IMG/VR virus record: IMGVR_UViG_3300043409_000172
Coordinates: 1-33,372 of that record
From: a virus
DNA: 33,372 nt
Strand: one strand, 5' to 3'
Shown here: one piece after another, positions 12,553 through 20,722 of the stretch
Numbering within the stretch: position 1 is the stretch's first letter
Layout of the letters: every line of letters begins with the position of its first letter
Translations under genes and position numbers: made by a program
Notes under the pieces: model-generated
What the model was told of the DNA's origin: nothing
Seen by the model: the letters and a program-made list of their open reading frames with translations, nothing else
Database searches by the model: none

Positions 12553-13889
12553 TCGAGATAGAACTTGATTACAGTCCTAGAACTGTATTCGAGGGATTTC
12601 ACGATAGAACAGAGAGATGGGCAGTCATAGTCGCACATAGAAGATGTGGAAAGACTGTGGCTGTACTCAATGACACCATCTATAGGGCATTGACAGAAAA
12701 CAAAGAGAATGGTCAGTATGGGTACATTGCACCTTACTACTCACAGGCTAAGTCTATTGCTTGGTCATACTTATTACGCTTTAGTGAACCTGTACGCAAG
12801 ACTGCTAATCAATCTGAGTTATGGGTAGAACTAATCAATGGCTCAAAGATACGACTATTTGGGGGAGACAATCCAGATGCTTTGAGGGGAAATTACCTTG
12901 ATGGGGTAGTTTTAGACGAGATGGCAGATATGAAACCTAATCTTTGGGGTCAAATCGTGAGACCTCTACTTTCTGATCGCCTCGGCTGGGCCACCTTTAT
13001 AGGAACTCCGAAGGGACATAACGGATTCTATGACATTTTTAGCAAGGCAGAGCAACAAGATAACTGGTATGTAAAAGTCCTACGAGCAAGTCAAACAGGT
13101 ATATTACCTAGAGATGAGTTGGATGATGCAAGGTCTATGATGACAGAAGATCAGTATGAGGCTGAGTTCGAGTGTAATTTCGAAAGTGCAATCCTTGGTG
13201 CATACTTTGGAGTCCAAATGCGACAGATAATGGATGAGGGCAGAATCACGACAGTTGAGTATGATCCACTATTTCCTTGTTATACATCTTGGGACTTGGG
13301 TTACAGCGATGATACTGCGATATTTTGGTTTCAAGCTGTATTGGGAGAGATACGAGTCTTAGACTACCACTCAAGTAATGGTGAGAACATTGATTACTAT
13401 ACAAACCTAATCAAATCTAAAGAGAGGGAATATGGGTACAAATATGGCACTCATTGGCTACCTCACGATGCTAGAGCAAAGACTTTAAGTTCAGGTGGTA
13501 AGTCAGTTATTGAGCAAATAGCTACTAAAATACCTATAGAAACGCTTAAAATAGTACCTAATCTATCATTACAAGATGGAATACAAGCATCAAGGATGGC
13601 ATTACAAAGGGCTTGGTTTGACACTAAATGTCAAGAAGGTATAGAATGTCTAAGACAGTACCAAAGAGAATATGATGAGGACAAGAAGGTCTTTAGGGAT
13701 AAACCTAGACACGATTGGACAAGTCATGGTGCAGATGCGTGGAGATACCTCTCTATAGCGTATCGAGAAGAAGAAAAACCAATCTTGAAAGACCACTCAA
13801 TCAAGGGGTTATATGTAGGGCAAACAGATGTAACTTTGGATGAGATGTGGAAATTATCACCTAGACCAAACAGAAACGGAAGAATTTAA
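12540..13889 (+). CDS. terL: terminase large subunit
   Basis: A 449-residue packaging motor and nuclease. Walker A is AHRRCGKT (32-39), Walker B is DGVVLDE (121-127) with catalytic Glu127, and the coupling motif is FIGTPKG (153-159). The RNase-H-like nuclease domain starts near SWDLGYSDDTAIFW and includes HDWTSHGADAWRYL near the end. It ends DEMWKLSPRPNRNGRI. A second, diverged copy of this same ending (EMWAVSPKPRSGRI) lies 540 bases downstream, after the homing endonuclease gene. Its TAA overlaps the endonuclease ATG (TAATG). The enzyme translocates DNA into the prohead and cuts genome units. Confidence 0.95.
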   Translation: MEEVVEIELDYSPRTVFEGFHDRTERWAVIVAHRRCGKTVAVLNDTIYRALTENKENGQYGYIAPYYSQAKSIAWSYLLRFSEPVRKTANQSELWVELINGSKIRLFGGDNPDALRGNYLDGVVLDEMADMKPNLWGQIVRPLLSDRLGWATFIGTPKGHNGFYDIFSKAEQQDNWYVKVLRASQTGILPRDELDDARSMMTEDQYEAEFECNFESAILGAYFGVQMRQIMDEGRITTVEYDPLFPCYTSWDLGYSDDTAIFWFQAVLGEIRVLDYHSSNGENIDYYTNLIKSKEREYGYKYGTHWLPHDARAKTLSSGGKSVIEQIATKIPIETLKIVPNLSLQDGIQASRMALQRAWFDTKCQEGIECLRQYQREYDEDKKVFRDKPRHDWTSHGADAWRYLSIAYREEEKPILKDHSIKGLYVGQTDVTLDEMWKLSPRPNRNGRI

Positions 13890-14383
13890 TGTTTTGCACT
13901 TACTTGCATAAAAGATCGTCAGATAATAAGGTGTTTTATGTAGGCATGGGGAATCCTAACAGACCAAATAATTTATATCAAAGACCTGCACATTGGAAGA
14001 AAGTTAAGAATGAGCATGGTGTAAAGGTTGAAATAGTTGCATCTTGGGATACATTAGATGATGCGTGTTCTCATGAGAAGTTGTTAATTTCTGTATTTAA
14101 AGACTTAGGACATCCATTAATTAATAAAACATCTGGTGGATTGGGGAATGATTATCCTAAAACACAAGAACATAAAGAAGCACACAGTATTAAAATGTTG
14201 GGTAATTCTCATGCTAAAGGTAATAAATATAGCAATGAAGTTAAGCAGCATTTAAGTAATGTTCGTAAAGGGGTAAAAAAGCCCTCTATGATGTGTTTAG
14301 ACTGTGGCAAGGTATGTGGTGGTGGCAGTAATATAAGACAACATCAAAAACATCAAGATCATGTAGGTTTTTTTGAGTTGTAA
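13842..14383 (+). mobile_element. putative homing cassette: new terL 3' end plus endonuclease
   Basis: The unit spans the last 15 codons of terL (13842-13889) and the whole endonuclease gene. It is followed by the displaced second copy of the terL tail (14389-14433). Its left limit is approximate, because the donor terL segment could extend further upstream by co-conversion. No intron core and no terminal repeats of a transposon are present, so it resembles intronless homing. Confidence 0.55.
13889..14383 (+). CDS. GIY-YIG homing endonuclease with NUMOD3 and zinc-finger tail
   Basis: A 164-residue freestanding endonuclease. The GIY-YIG core is TYLHKRS (4-10) and FYVGMG (16-21), with basic residues at QRPAHWKK (31-38), catalytic-type Glu63 in HEKLL, and LINKTSGGLG. 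GNSHAKGNKYSNEVKQHLSN is a NUMOD3-type DNA-binding motif. The C-terminus, CLDCGKVC with QHQKHQDH, looks like a zinc finger. It is inserted exactly between terL and the portal gene, with a duplicated terL tail after it. That fits a mobile gene that brought its own terL 3' end. The ribosome site is GGAAGAAT inside terL. Confidence 0.88.
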   Translation: MFCTYLHKRSSDNKVFYVGMGNPNRPNNLYQRPAHWKKVKNEHGVKVEIVASWDTLDDACSHEKLLISVFKDLGHPLINKTSGGLGNDYPKTQEHKEAHSIKMLGNSHAKGNKYSNEVKQHLSNVRKGVKKPSMMCLDCGKVCGGGSNIRQHQKHQDHVGFFEL

Positions 14384-14388
14384 ATTGT

Positions 14389-14433
14389 GAAATGTGGGCA
14401 GTATCGCCTAAACCTAGGAGTGGAAGAATATGA
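14389..14433 (+). pseudogene. displaced remnant of terL 3' end (EMWAVSPKPRSGRI)
   Basis: Frame 14389-14433 reads EMWAVSPKPRSGRI then TGA, matching the terL end EMWKLSPRPNRNGRI with one codon missing and changed third bases. The TGA overlaps the portal ATG (ATGA), which is probably the ancestral terL-portal junction. The stretch has no start codon of its own but keeps GGAGTGGAAG, which serves as the portal ribosome site. That may be why it survived. Confidence 0.8.
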
Positions 14434-16685
14434 ATCACGATTATACGGATTGGTATAACAGAATACTTAGCTACGAGAGAGCCTTTAAGAAGTGGGAAGG
14501 TAGAGCAGATAAGATACTAAAACGCTATCGTGACGATTCAAGAACACAGAACAATCCTAATGCTAGGTTTAACATTCTATACAGTAATGTCCAAACAATA
14601 ACCCCAGCTATCTTTGCTAGACTTCCTAGACCTGATGTAACTAGACGATTTAAGGACAACGATCCGATTGGTCGAGTAGCTTGTACTATGCTTGAACGAG
14701 CATTAGAGTATGAGTTAGAACACTATTCAGACTATAAAACAGCAATGGATAGTGCAGTTTTTGACAGAATGATTGGTGGTCGAGGAACTGCATGGGTACG
14801 CTATGAACCACATATTGTTGCTGACGAACAAGGCTTACCTGAAGATGGTCTACAGATTACTGAAGATACAGACGAAGATGAGTCCAACGAGGGTATGCTT
14901 TCTGAAGCACCTGAAAGAATTGAATACGAATGTGCACCATGCGATTATGTCCATTGGAGAGACTTTGGTCACTCAGTAGGTAGAACATGGGAAGAAGTAA
15001 CTTGGGTATATCGTAAAGTTTACATGAATCGAGATGCTCTAGTTGAGCGTTTTGGCGATGACTTAGGCTATCAGATACCTTTAGATACAAAGCCTGAAGA
15101 AGGTAAGACTTACTCACAAAATCAGAATATGCGTGAACAAGCGTGTATTTATGAGATATGGGACAAAGAGTCTGGTGATGTACTGTGGATTTCTAAAGCA
15201 ATGGGCAAGATTCTTGATGAGAAACCTGATCCATTAGAGTTAGAGGACTTTTGGCCTTGTCCAAAGCCTTTATTCTCAAACATTACTACTGAGAACTTAG
15301 AGCCAATTCCTGATTTTACGATGTATCAAGACCAAGCTAAAGAGTTAGATACGCTTGCAGATCGTATTGATGGACTAATTAACGCATTGAAAGTAAGAGG
15401 AGTCTACGATGCTAGTGCATCTGAACTCAATCGACTGTTTAGTGAGGGTGAGAATAACTCGCTACTTCCTGTTAAGAATTGGGCAGCGTTTGCTGAGAAA
15501 CAAGGACTCAAGGGTGCTATTGACTTAGTAGACATTACACCTTTTGCGTCTGCTTTGATGTCGTGTTACCAAGCAATGGAACAAGTAAAGTCCCAAATTT
15601 ACGAGATTATGGGGATTGCTGACATTCAAAGGGGTCAAACAGACCCTAATGAAACACTAGGTGCTCAGATAATCAAGAGTAATAACGCTGCTGGTCGATT
15701 AAAGACTATGCAACACAATGTTGTAAACTTTGCGACTAAGATTCTCAACATCAAAGCACAGATCATTTGCAGACACTTTACAGAAGAAACAATAGTTAGA
15801 ATAAGTGGTGCAGCACAGTTATCAGATAACGATAAGCAACTTGTACCTCAAGCATTAGCACTACTCAAAGACGAGAGTGCAAAGAATTTTAGGATAGAAG
15901 TTACCTCAGATTCGATGATTTACCAAGATGAGATGCAAGAGAAGCAAGATCGCATGGAGTTCTTGAGTGCAGTAGGTAATTTTATGCAAAACATCATACC
16001 TTTAGGACAAAATGCACCTGAATTAGTACCAATGGCTATGGAAATGCTCAAGTTTGGTGTCACAGGGTTCAAAGTAGGTAAAGGTTTAGAGGGTTTAATT
16101 GACGAAACAGCAGATAAACTCAAAGAAATGGCTAAACAACCACGACAACCACAGCCTAATCCTGAGATGATGAAGATTCAAGCACAAAGCCAGGCTAAAC
16201 AAGCTGAAATGCAGATGAACGCACAGTTAGAACAAGCGAAAATGCAACAACAGATGCAAGTTGAGCAACATAAACAAGAGATGCAAGCACAAGAGAACAC
16301 GCTACGCAACCAGTTAGAGGCTCAACGACAGACTATGGATCGTGAGATGGAGATGAAGTTAGCCCAAATGAAGATGATGACAGAGAGGAACACACAGATT
16401 CTTCTTGCATACATCAATAATGGTGCGAAGATCGAAACTGCACGAATATCTAATGGTTTAGACGATGGTGCAATGGCTTATGCAGAGTATCAGAATGACG
16501 AAGATATGATGAAAGCCCAAGAGCATCCTCTAGCACCTATAGCCAATGCAATTAGTCAAGGTAATCAGAGTATGACTAATACAATAGGGCAGTTAATAGG
16601 TACTTTACAACAACAGCAAGAGGCATCAAACAGACCAAAACAAGTAATTAGGGATGAGCAAGGCAAAATTGTAGGAGTCCAGTGA
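14430..16685 (+). CDS. portal protein, P22-like
   Basis: A 751-residue protein, the size of P22-type portals. The N-terminal half has RFNILYSNVQTITPAIFARL (about 46-65), a PDVTRRF motif and CAPCDYVHWRDFGHSVGRTW. The core contains MGIADIQRGQTDPNETLGAQ, typical of this family. The C-terminal 170 residues are a Gln/Met-rich helix (MQMNAQLEQAKMQQQMQVEQ) that would form the barrel or crown. A dodecamer of this protein makes the DNA channel at the capsid vertex and docks terminase, then the tail. The start overlaps the displaced terL tail. Confidence 0.9.
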   Translation: MNHDYTDWYNRILSYERAFKKWEGRADKILKRYRDDSRTQNNPNARFNILYSNVQTITPAIFARLPRPDVTRRFKDNDPIGRVACTMLERALEYELEHYSDYKTAMDSAVFDRMIGGRGTAWVRYEPHIVADEQGLPEDGLQITEDTDEDESNEGMLSEAPERIEYECAPCDYVHWRDFGHSVGRTWEEVTWVYRKVYMNRDALVERFGDDLGYQIPLDTKPEEGKTYSQNQNMREQACIYEIWDKESGDVLWISKAMGKILDEKPDPLELEDFWPCPKPLFSNITTENLEPIPDFTMYQDQAKELDTLADRIDGLINALKVRGVYDASASELNRLFSEGENNSLLPVKNWAAFAEKQGLKGAIDLVDITPFASALMSCYQAMEQVKSQIYEIMGIADIQRGQTDPNETLGAQIIKSNNAAGRLKTMQHNVVNFATKILNIKAQIICRHFTEETIVRISGAAQLSDNDKQLVPQALALLKDESAKNFRIEVTSDSMIYQDEMQEKQDRMEFLSAVGNFMQNIIPLGQNAPELVPMAMEMLKFGVTGFKVGKGLEGLIDETADKLKEMAKQPRQPQPNPEMMKIQAQSQAKQAEMQMNAQLEQAKMQQQMQVEQHKQEMQAQENTLRNQLEAQRQTMDREMEMKLAQMKMMTERNTQILLAYINNGAKIETARISNGLDDGAMAYAEYQNDEDMMKAQEHPLAPIANAISQGNQSMTNTIGQLIGTLQQQQEASNRPKQVIRDEQGKIVGVQ

Positions 16686-17884
16686 TGGCTATTACAGTTA
16701 AGCATTTAAAAGTCTCAGCGATACCTGACGAGGCAGATACAAGCCTAGTAAGACCAAGTGATTGGAACGCAGACCATGTATTAACAGGTACTATTCCTAT
16801 TGTTAATGGTGGAACTGGTCAAATTACTGCTAATCTTGCGTTTAATGCACTTGCACCTAGTCAAACAGGTAATACAGGTAAATATCTAACAACAGATGGC
16901 ACAGATACAAGTTGGTCTACAAACCCTTTAGGAACTGTAACAAGTATCACAGCAGGAACTGGTCTAACAGGTGGAACGATAACGACAAGTGGAACTATAG
17001 CAATCGACAGTACAGTTGCAACGCTAACAGGAACACAAACACTAACAAACAAGACATTAACTACACCTATTATTGGGCAGATTAATGATGTCAATAGTAA
17101 TGAAATCCTCTTATTAACACCTGTCGCAAGTGCAACAGATTACTTTACTTTAAAGAATGGTATTGGAGTTGGTGTACCCTTGCACATAGTAGCTGAAGGA
17201 TCAAGCACAAATATTGGGCTACATATTCAACCTAAAGGCTCAGGTTTAGTAACAATTAGCGATGGTACAGACTTCAACAAAGGTATCAGATTTAGGAGTT
17301 CAAGTAGTGCTACAAGTGCTATTACGCTATTAGATGCAGTATCAACATCAGGTCGAGTCGTAACATTGCCTGACGCTACTACGACATTAGTAGGTAGAGA
17401 TACAACAGATACTCTAACAAACAAATCAATTTCAGGTTCTACAAATACCCTAACAAACATAGCTAACGCAAGTTTGACTAACTCAGCAATTACGATTAAT
17501 GGGACTAGCACAAGTTTAGGTGGCTCGATCAGCGTAGGAACTGTTACAAGCGTTACAGGTACAAGTCCTGTAGTCTCAAGTGGTGGTGCAACACCAGCAA
17601 TTAGTATGCCTGCAGCTACAGCAAGCGTAAATGGTTATCTAACATCGACTGATTGGACAACATTTAACAATAAGTCTAATACGAGTGGGACAGTCACTAG
17701 CGTAAGTGGTACAGGTACAGTCTCAGGTATATCACTAAGTGGTACAGTAACGACTACAGGAAGTCTTACATTAGGTGGCACATTAGACTTATCAGCACCA
17801 CCAGTCATAGGTGGAACAACACCAAACACAATCACAGGTACGACAATTACAGCAACAACAGGAATCTTTGGTGGGACTTTCTAA
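16685..17884 (+). CDS. repetitive beta-rich fibre-like virion protein
   Basis: A 399-residue Thr/Ser/Gly-rich protein with repeated units such as GTVTSITAGTGLTGGTIT, LTGTQTLTNKTLTTP and GTVTSVSGTGTVSGISLSG, typical of trimeric fibres. It lies between the portal and the scaffold and capsid genes, unlike the main fibre at the genome end, so it may be a head fibre or side fibre. It ends TITATTGIFGGTF, almost the same ending as the 79-residue fibre module at 31233-31472. ATG 16685 overlaps the portal stop (TGATG) and has AGGAG upstream; the GTG at 16682 is less likely. Confidence 0.8.
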   Translation: MAITVKHLKVSAIPDEADTSLVRPSDWNADHVLTGTIPIVNGGTGQITANLAFNALAPSQTGNTGKYLTTDGTDTSWSTNPLGTVTSITAGTGLTGGTITTSGTIAIDSTVATLTGTQTLTNKTLTTPIIGQINDVNSNEILLLTPVASATDYFTLKNGIGVGVPLHIVAEGSSTNIGLHIQPKGSGLVTISDGTDFNKGIRFRSSSSATSAITLLDAVSTSGRVVTLPDATTTLVGRDTTDTLTNKSISGSTNTLTNIANASLTNSAITINGTSTSLGGSISVGTVTSVTGTSPVVSSGGATPAISMPAATASVNGYLTSTDWTTFNNKSNTSGTVTSVSGTGTVSGISLSGTVTTTGSLTLGGTLDLSAPPVIGGTTPNTITGTTITATTGIFGGTF

Positions 17885-18331
17885 ATGTTTCAAGCAGCGT
17901 TTCAAGTCAATGCTTTTCAGAATAATGCGTTTCAGACTACAAATCCTGTACCTGAGATGGATATGCACGATGGCATTACTAAAGAAGAACTAAGAAGGAT
18001 TCGAGCATTACTCAAGAAACGACAACAGGCAGAGAATGAACGCAACAGACTAAGAATTGAGAAGATACGAGCAAGAAAAGAGGCATTAACTAACTTAATT
18101 GACCCAAAAGAAGTACGCAAAGTCATTGAAGTTAAAGTAAAATCTATACAACCAAAGATAGACAAAGTCGATTTTGACATTCAATCACTTGAAAATGAAC
18201 GACAGAAACTTATTTATGCAATTAATGCTCGCCAAGAAATATACAGACTCAATATGGAATTGGCTATTCAAAATGCCAAGATTAGAGCAGATCAAGATGA
18301 TGAGGAGGCCATATTAATACTCCTACATTAA
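17885..18331 (+). CDS. coiled-coil virion-region protein, unknown
   Basis: A 148-residue protein. The N-terminus has FQ-repeats (FQAAFQVNAFQNNAFQ), a pattern I recall in environmental phages after fibre-like genes. The rest (about 30-140) is a highly charged coiled coil (RRIRALLKKRQQAENERNRL). It ends DDEEAILILLH. The gene starts directly after the fibre-like TAA. Its 3' end contains a strong AGGAGG that serves the following glycosyltransferase gene. Function is unknown; it could be a structural or chaperone-like partner of the fibre. Confidence 0.75.
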   Translation: MFQAAFQVNAFQNNAFQTTNPVPEMDMHDGITKEELRRIRALLKKRQQAENERNRLRIEKIRARKEALTNLIDPKEVRKVIEVKVKSIQPKIDKVDFDIQSLENERQKLIYAINARQEIYRLNMELAIQNAKIRADQDDEEAILILLH

Positions 18332-19221
18332 ATCCTCATACTGAATACAAAAAGGCTTATGAGCATTTACACGCTGGAAGATTAGATGCTGGTTTCAGAT
18401 TATTTGAATACAGATGGCATCCTGAAGTCATGGCGAATCAAGCTGCAGATTATGTTAAACCTTTAAAAATACCTGTTTGGCGAGGCGAATGTCTCATAGG
18501 TAAGTCAATAACAGTTGTGCATGAGCAAGGCTTTGGCGATATTATTCAATACGCTAGATTCTTACCAGCTTTGAAAGTCTTAGGTGCAAGAAAGGTCGTA
18601 AGTCTTAATCACGACTCATTACATTATCTATTAGGGCAGATCAGTAGCATAGATGTATTTACCAATGCAACAGAAGAAGGAACAGCAGTTGAATCAGATT
18701 ATTGGATTGGTGCAATATCTTTACCTTATTACTTATCATTACAACATCCTCATGTTAAGGCATTATTTCCATGTAGTTTGCAGAAAATTGTTGGTAGTGA
18801 GGGTTATTTTGAGGCAATTCCATCAAATATTCCAAGCAAGATAGGGGTAAATTGGGCGACATCCAAGGGTATATTGCATTATGTAAGGACTATGCACCCT
18901 AAGAATATGCTTGAGTTGGTAGGTACAAATGCTTACTCATTAAACCCTGATGGTGACGAGTTTTGGCATCCTTTACCTAACGATGGGTGGAAAAAAGATT
19001 GGTCTAAGACTGCTAGTCACATTAAGGCTATGAAAGGTGTAGTTACAGTTGATACTGCTACTGCTCATCTAGCTGGTGCGTTAGGAGTTAAATGTATTGT
19101 ATTGATGCCTAAAGACGAGTTTAAATGTTGGCGATGGAAACATGGTAGTTGGTACGACTCTGTAATACCTGTTGATGAGAAAGACTACGATCAGATACCA
19201 GAACTTATAAGGAGAATGTAA
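18313..19221 (+). CDS. GT9-like glycosyltransferase with apparent ATT start
   Basis: About 302 residues in the ADP-heptose/TPR-linked glycosyltransferase (GT9-like, GT-B) family. YKKAYEHLHAGRLDAGFRLF then EYRW is followed by VWRGECLIGKSITVVHEQGF, GDIIQYARFLP, KIGVNWATSKG, VTVDTATAHLAGALGVKCIV and a WRWKHGSWY end. The HEQGFGD and DTATAHLAGALG motifs contact the nucleotide-sugar. The first ATG (18430) would cut off conserved residues. The upstream frame is open to TGA 18301 and has AGGAGG (18303-18308) before ATT 18313, so initiation there is likely. It could decorate virion proteins or host surface sugars. Confidence 0.8.
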   Translation: MNTPTLNPHTEYKKAYEHLHAGRLDAGFRLFEYRWHPEVMANQAADYVKPLKIPVWRGECLIGKSITVVHEQGFGDIIQYARFLPALKVLGARKVVSLNHDSLHYLLGQISSIDVFTNATEEGTAVESDYWIGAISLPYYLSLQHPHVKALFPCSLQKIVGSEGYFEAIPSNIPSKIGVNWATSKGILHYVRTMHPKNMLELVGTNAYSLNPDGDEFWHPLPNDGWKKDWSKTASHIKAMKGVVTVDTATAHLAGALGVKCIVLMPKDEFKCWRWKHGSWYDSVIPVDEKDYDQIPELIRRM

Positions 19222-19526
19222 TGACAGATAAAGAAGCATTTTTAGCCCATTGGACTCCTACAATCGGTCAAGAGGAAGCTGAAAGATCATGGGAAATGAA
19301 AGATGTTAAGCGACAAGCTAACATGGTAATGAGTGATATTCAACCTTATAAGTCAATGATTGATGGTAGTTGGATAACCTCAAGATCACGACACAGAACA
19401 CATTTAAAAGATCATGGTTGCATCGAAGTAGGTAATGAGAAGCAAGAGCATAAGCCTAAACAGTATTATGATCCTAGTCTCAAGGCTAAGATTGGTGAGA
19501 TTGTTTATTCTAAATTGAAGTATTAA
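19221..19526 (+). CDS. small conserved phage protein, unknown
   Basis: A 101-residue charged protein with MIDGSWITSRSRHRTHLKDH in the middle and GCIEVGNE following. I recall the MI-DGS-ITSRS-HR-HL-HGC-EVGNE pattern in many phage genomes, always just before scaffold or capsid genes and without a function. It ends in a helix (PSLKAKIGEIVYSKLKY). It starts inside the glycosyltransferase stop (TAATG). Possible head-assembly accessory by position only. Confidence 0.8.
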   Translation: MTDKEAFLAHWTPTIGQEEAERSWEMKDVKRQANMVMSDIQPYKSMIDGSWITSRSRHRTHLKDHGCIEVGNEKQEHKPKQYYDPSLKAKIGEIVYSKLKY

Positions 19527-19547
19527 TCCGATTACTTGGAGAGAAAA

Positions 19548-20516
19548 ATGGCAGATTTACGATCAGCACTAGAAGAAGCGTTTAGCAATGAGCCTGTAGA
19601 AGTTAGGGAAGAACAACAACCAGAGCCTATTGAAGTACAAGAAGAAGGCTCACATGATGAGCCACATGAAGTAGAGGAGATTGTAGAAGAATCTAAGCCT
19701 ATTAGACCTACAACATGGAAAAAAGAGTATCTTCCGATTTGGGACAAGATTCAAAATGGTGAGGAATTATCTAGCGATGAACGCAAGAAACACCTTGAAT
19801 ACTTAAATCAGAGGGAGTCTGAATACAAAAAAGGGGTAAATACTTACAAAGCAGAGGCAGACAGATTTAAGCCTTTGGATGAGGCTATTGCACCTTTTAG
19901 AGAACACCTTAAACAACAGAATATTAATGAGGCACAATGGATTAACAACTTAGGAAGGGCACACTTGATACTAAGTCAAGCACCTCCTGAGCAAAAAATC
20001 CAAATGTTTCATCGACTTGCACAAGACTATGGTATACAATTAAACCAAGGGGAGATGCAAAAGCAACAAATTGACCCTTATACTCAGCAATTAATGCAAC
20101 AACTTCAACACATGAATCAAGAAGTTGGTACTATTAAGTCTAGGTATGAGCAAGAAGAAAATAATCGGTTGATGTCAGAAATCAATCGAGTAGCAACGAA
20201 TGTGGAGAAGTTTCCACATTTTGAATCGGTTAGGGAAACTATGGCTCAATTACTTGAGAAAGGTTATGCCCAAGACCTTGAAGGTGCTTATGCAAAAGCT
20301 GTGCGTTTACAAGACGATGTATGGGAACTTGAGAGAGAACGACTCCTCAAACAAGGTTCTACACAAAGCCAAGCACAACGAGTAGCTAAAGCAAAATCGA
20401 CTGCATTAAGTCCTCGATCCGTTACACCTAGTGGATTAAGTTCAACAGTTGATAAAAAGGATAGACGATCTGTGATTGAGGAACAATTAAATCAATCTAT
20501 GGGTGGTCGGGTTTAA
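19548..20516 (+). CDS. capsid scaffolding protein
   Basis: A 322-residue, highly charged, largely helical protein just before the capsid gene. The first 60 residues are Glu-rich and disordered. The middle has DRFKPLDEAIAPFREHLKQQ and Gln-rich coiled coil. The end is basic-acidic (STVDKKDRRSVIEEQLNQSM). This composition and position are standard for phage scaffolds, which guide capsid assembly and then leave. The track frame opens at a TTG (19536), but ATG 19548 follows GGAGAGAAAA and is chosen. Confidence 0.85.
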   Translation: MADLRSALEEAFSNEPVEVREEQQPEPIEVQEEGSHDEPHEVEEIVEESKPIRPTTWKKEYLPIWDKIQNGEELSSDERKKHLEYLNQRESEYKKGVNTYKAEADRFKPLDEAIAPFREHLKQQNINEAQWINNLGRAHLILSQAPPEQKIQMFHRLAQDYGIQLNQGEMQKQQIDPYTQQLMQQLQHMNQEVGTIKSRYEQEENNRLMSEINRVATNVEKFPHFESVRETMAQLLEKGYAQDLEGAYAKAVRLQDDVWELERERLLKQGSTQSQAQRVAKAKSTALSPRSVTPSGLSSTVDKKDRRSVIEEQLNQSMGGRV

Positions 20517-20538
20517 CTAAACTAAAAAGGATATTATT

Positions 20539-20722
20539 ATGGCTTTCGCTAATAGTGCTATCACCGATATTATCGCAACGACTATTCAAAGTCGTAGTGG
20601 TGAGTTGGCAGATAACTTAACACAAAACAATGCAATACTACAAAGACTTGACCAAAAAGGTAACATCAAGCCTTTCTCTGGGGGGAATGTTATCCTTCAG
20701 GAGATTATGTATAATGATCCAT
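20539..20722 (+). CDS. major capsid protein, exon 1 (residues 1-61)
   Basis: Encodes MAFANSAITDIIATTIQSRS through FSGGNVILQEIMYNDP plus one base. Without splicing, the frame runs into the intron and stops after 69 residues (TAA at 20746). The ribosome site is AAAAAGGA at 20524-20531. Spliced to 20971-21770 the total is 984 nt, giving an unbroken 327-residue protein whose junction reads MYNDP-S-TNNANSYSGYEV. The 5' splice site follows U20722, which pairs with G20732 as a U-G wobble, as group I introns require. Confidence 0.88.

Noticed and set aside
13889-14433. Endonuclease encoded within an intron of terL
   Set aside because: terL is complete upstream and its tail is present twice. Only 46 bases separate the endonuclease stop from the portal start, too few for an intron core.
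14773-15117. Small frames on both strands within the portal gene
   Set aside because: They lie fully inside a long, well-supported portal frame and show no family features.
16682-16687. GTG 16682 as start of the fibre-like protein
   Set aside because: The adjacent ATG 16685 overlaps the portal stop and is at a better distance from AGGAG.
17227-17835. Antisense frames in the repetitive fibre-like gene
   Set aside because: They are Val/Pro-rich complements of Thr/Gly repeats, a common artefact of low-complexity coding DNA. The same applies to 16861-17094, 31618-31920 and 32326-32595.
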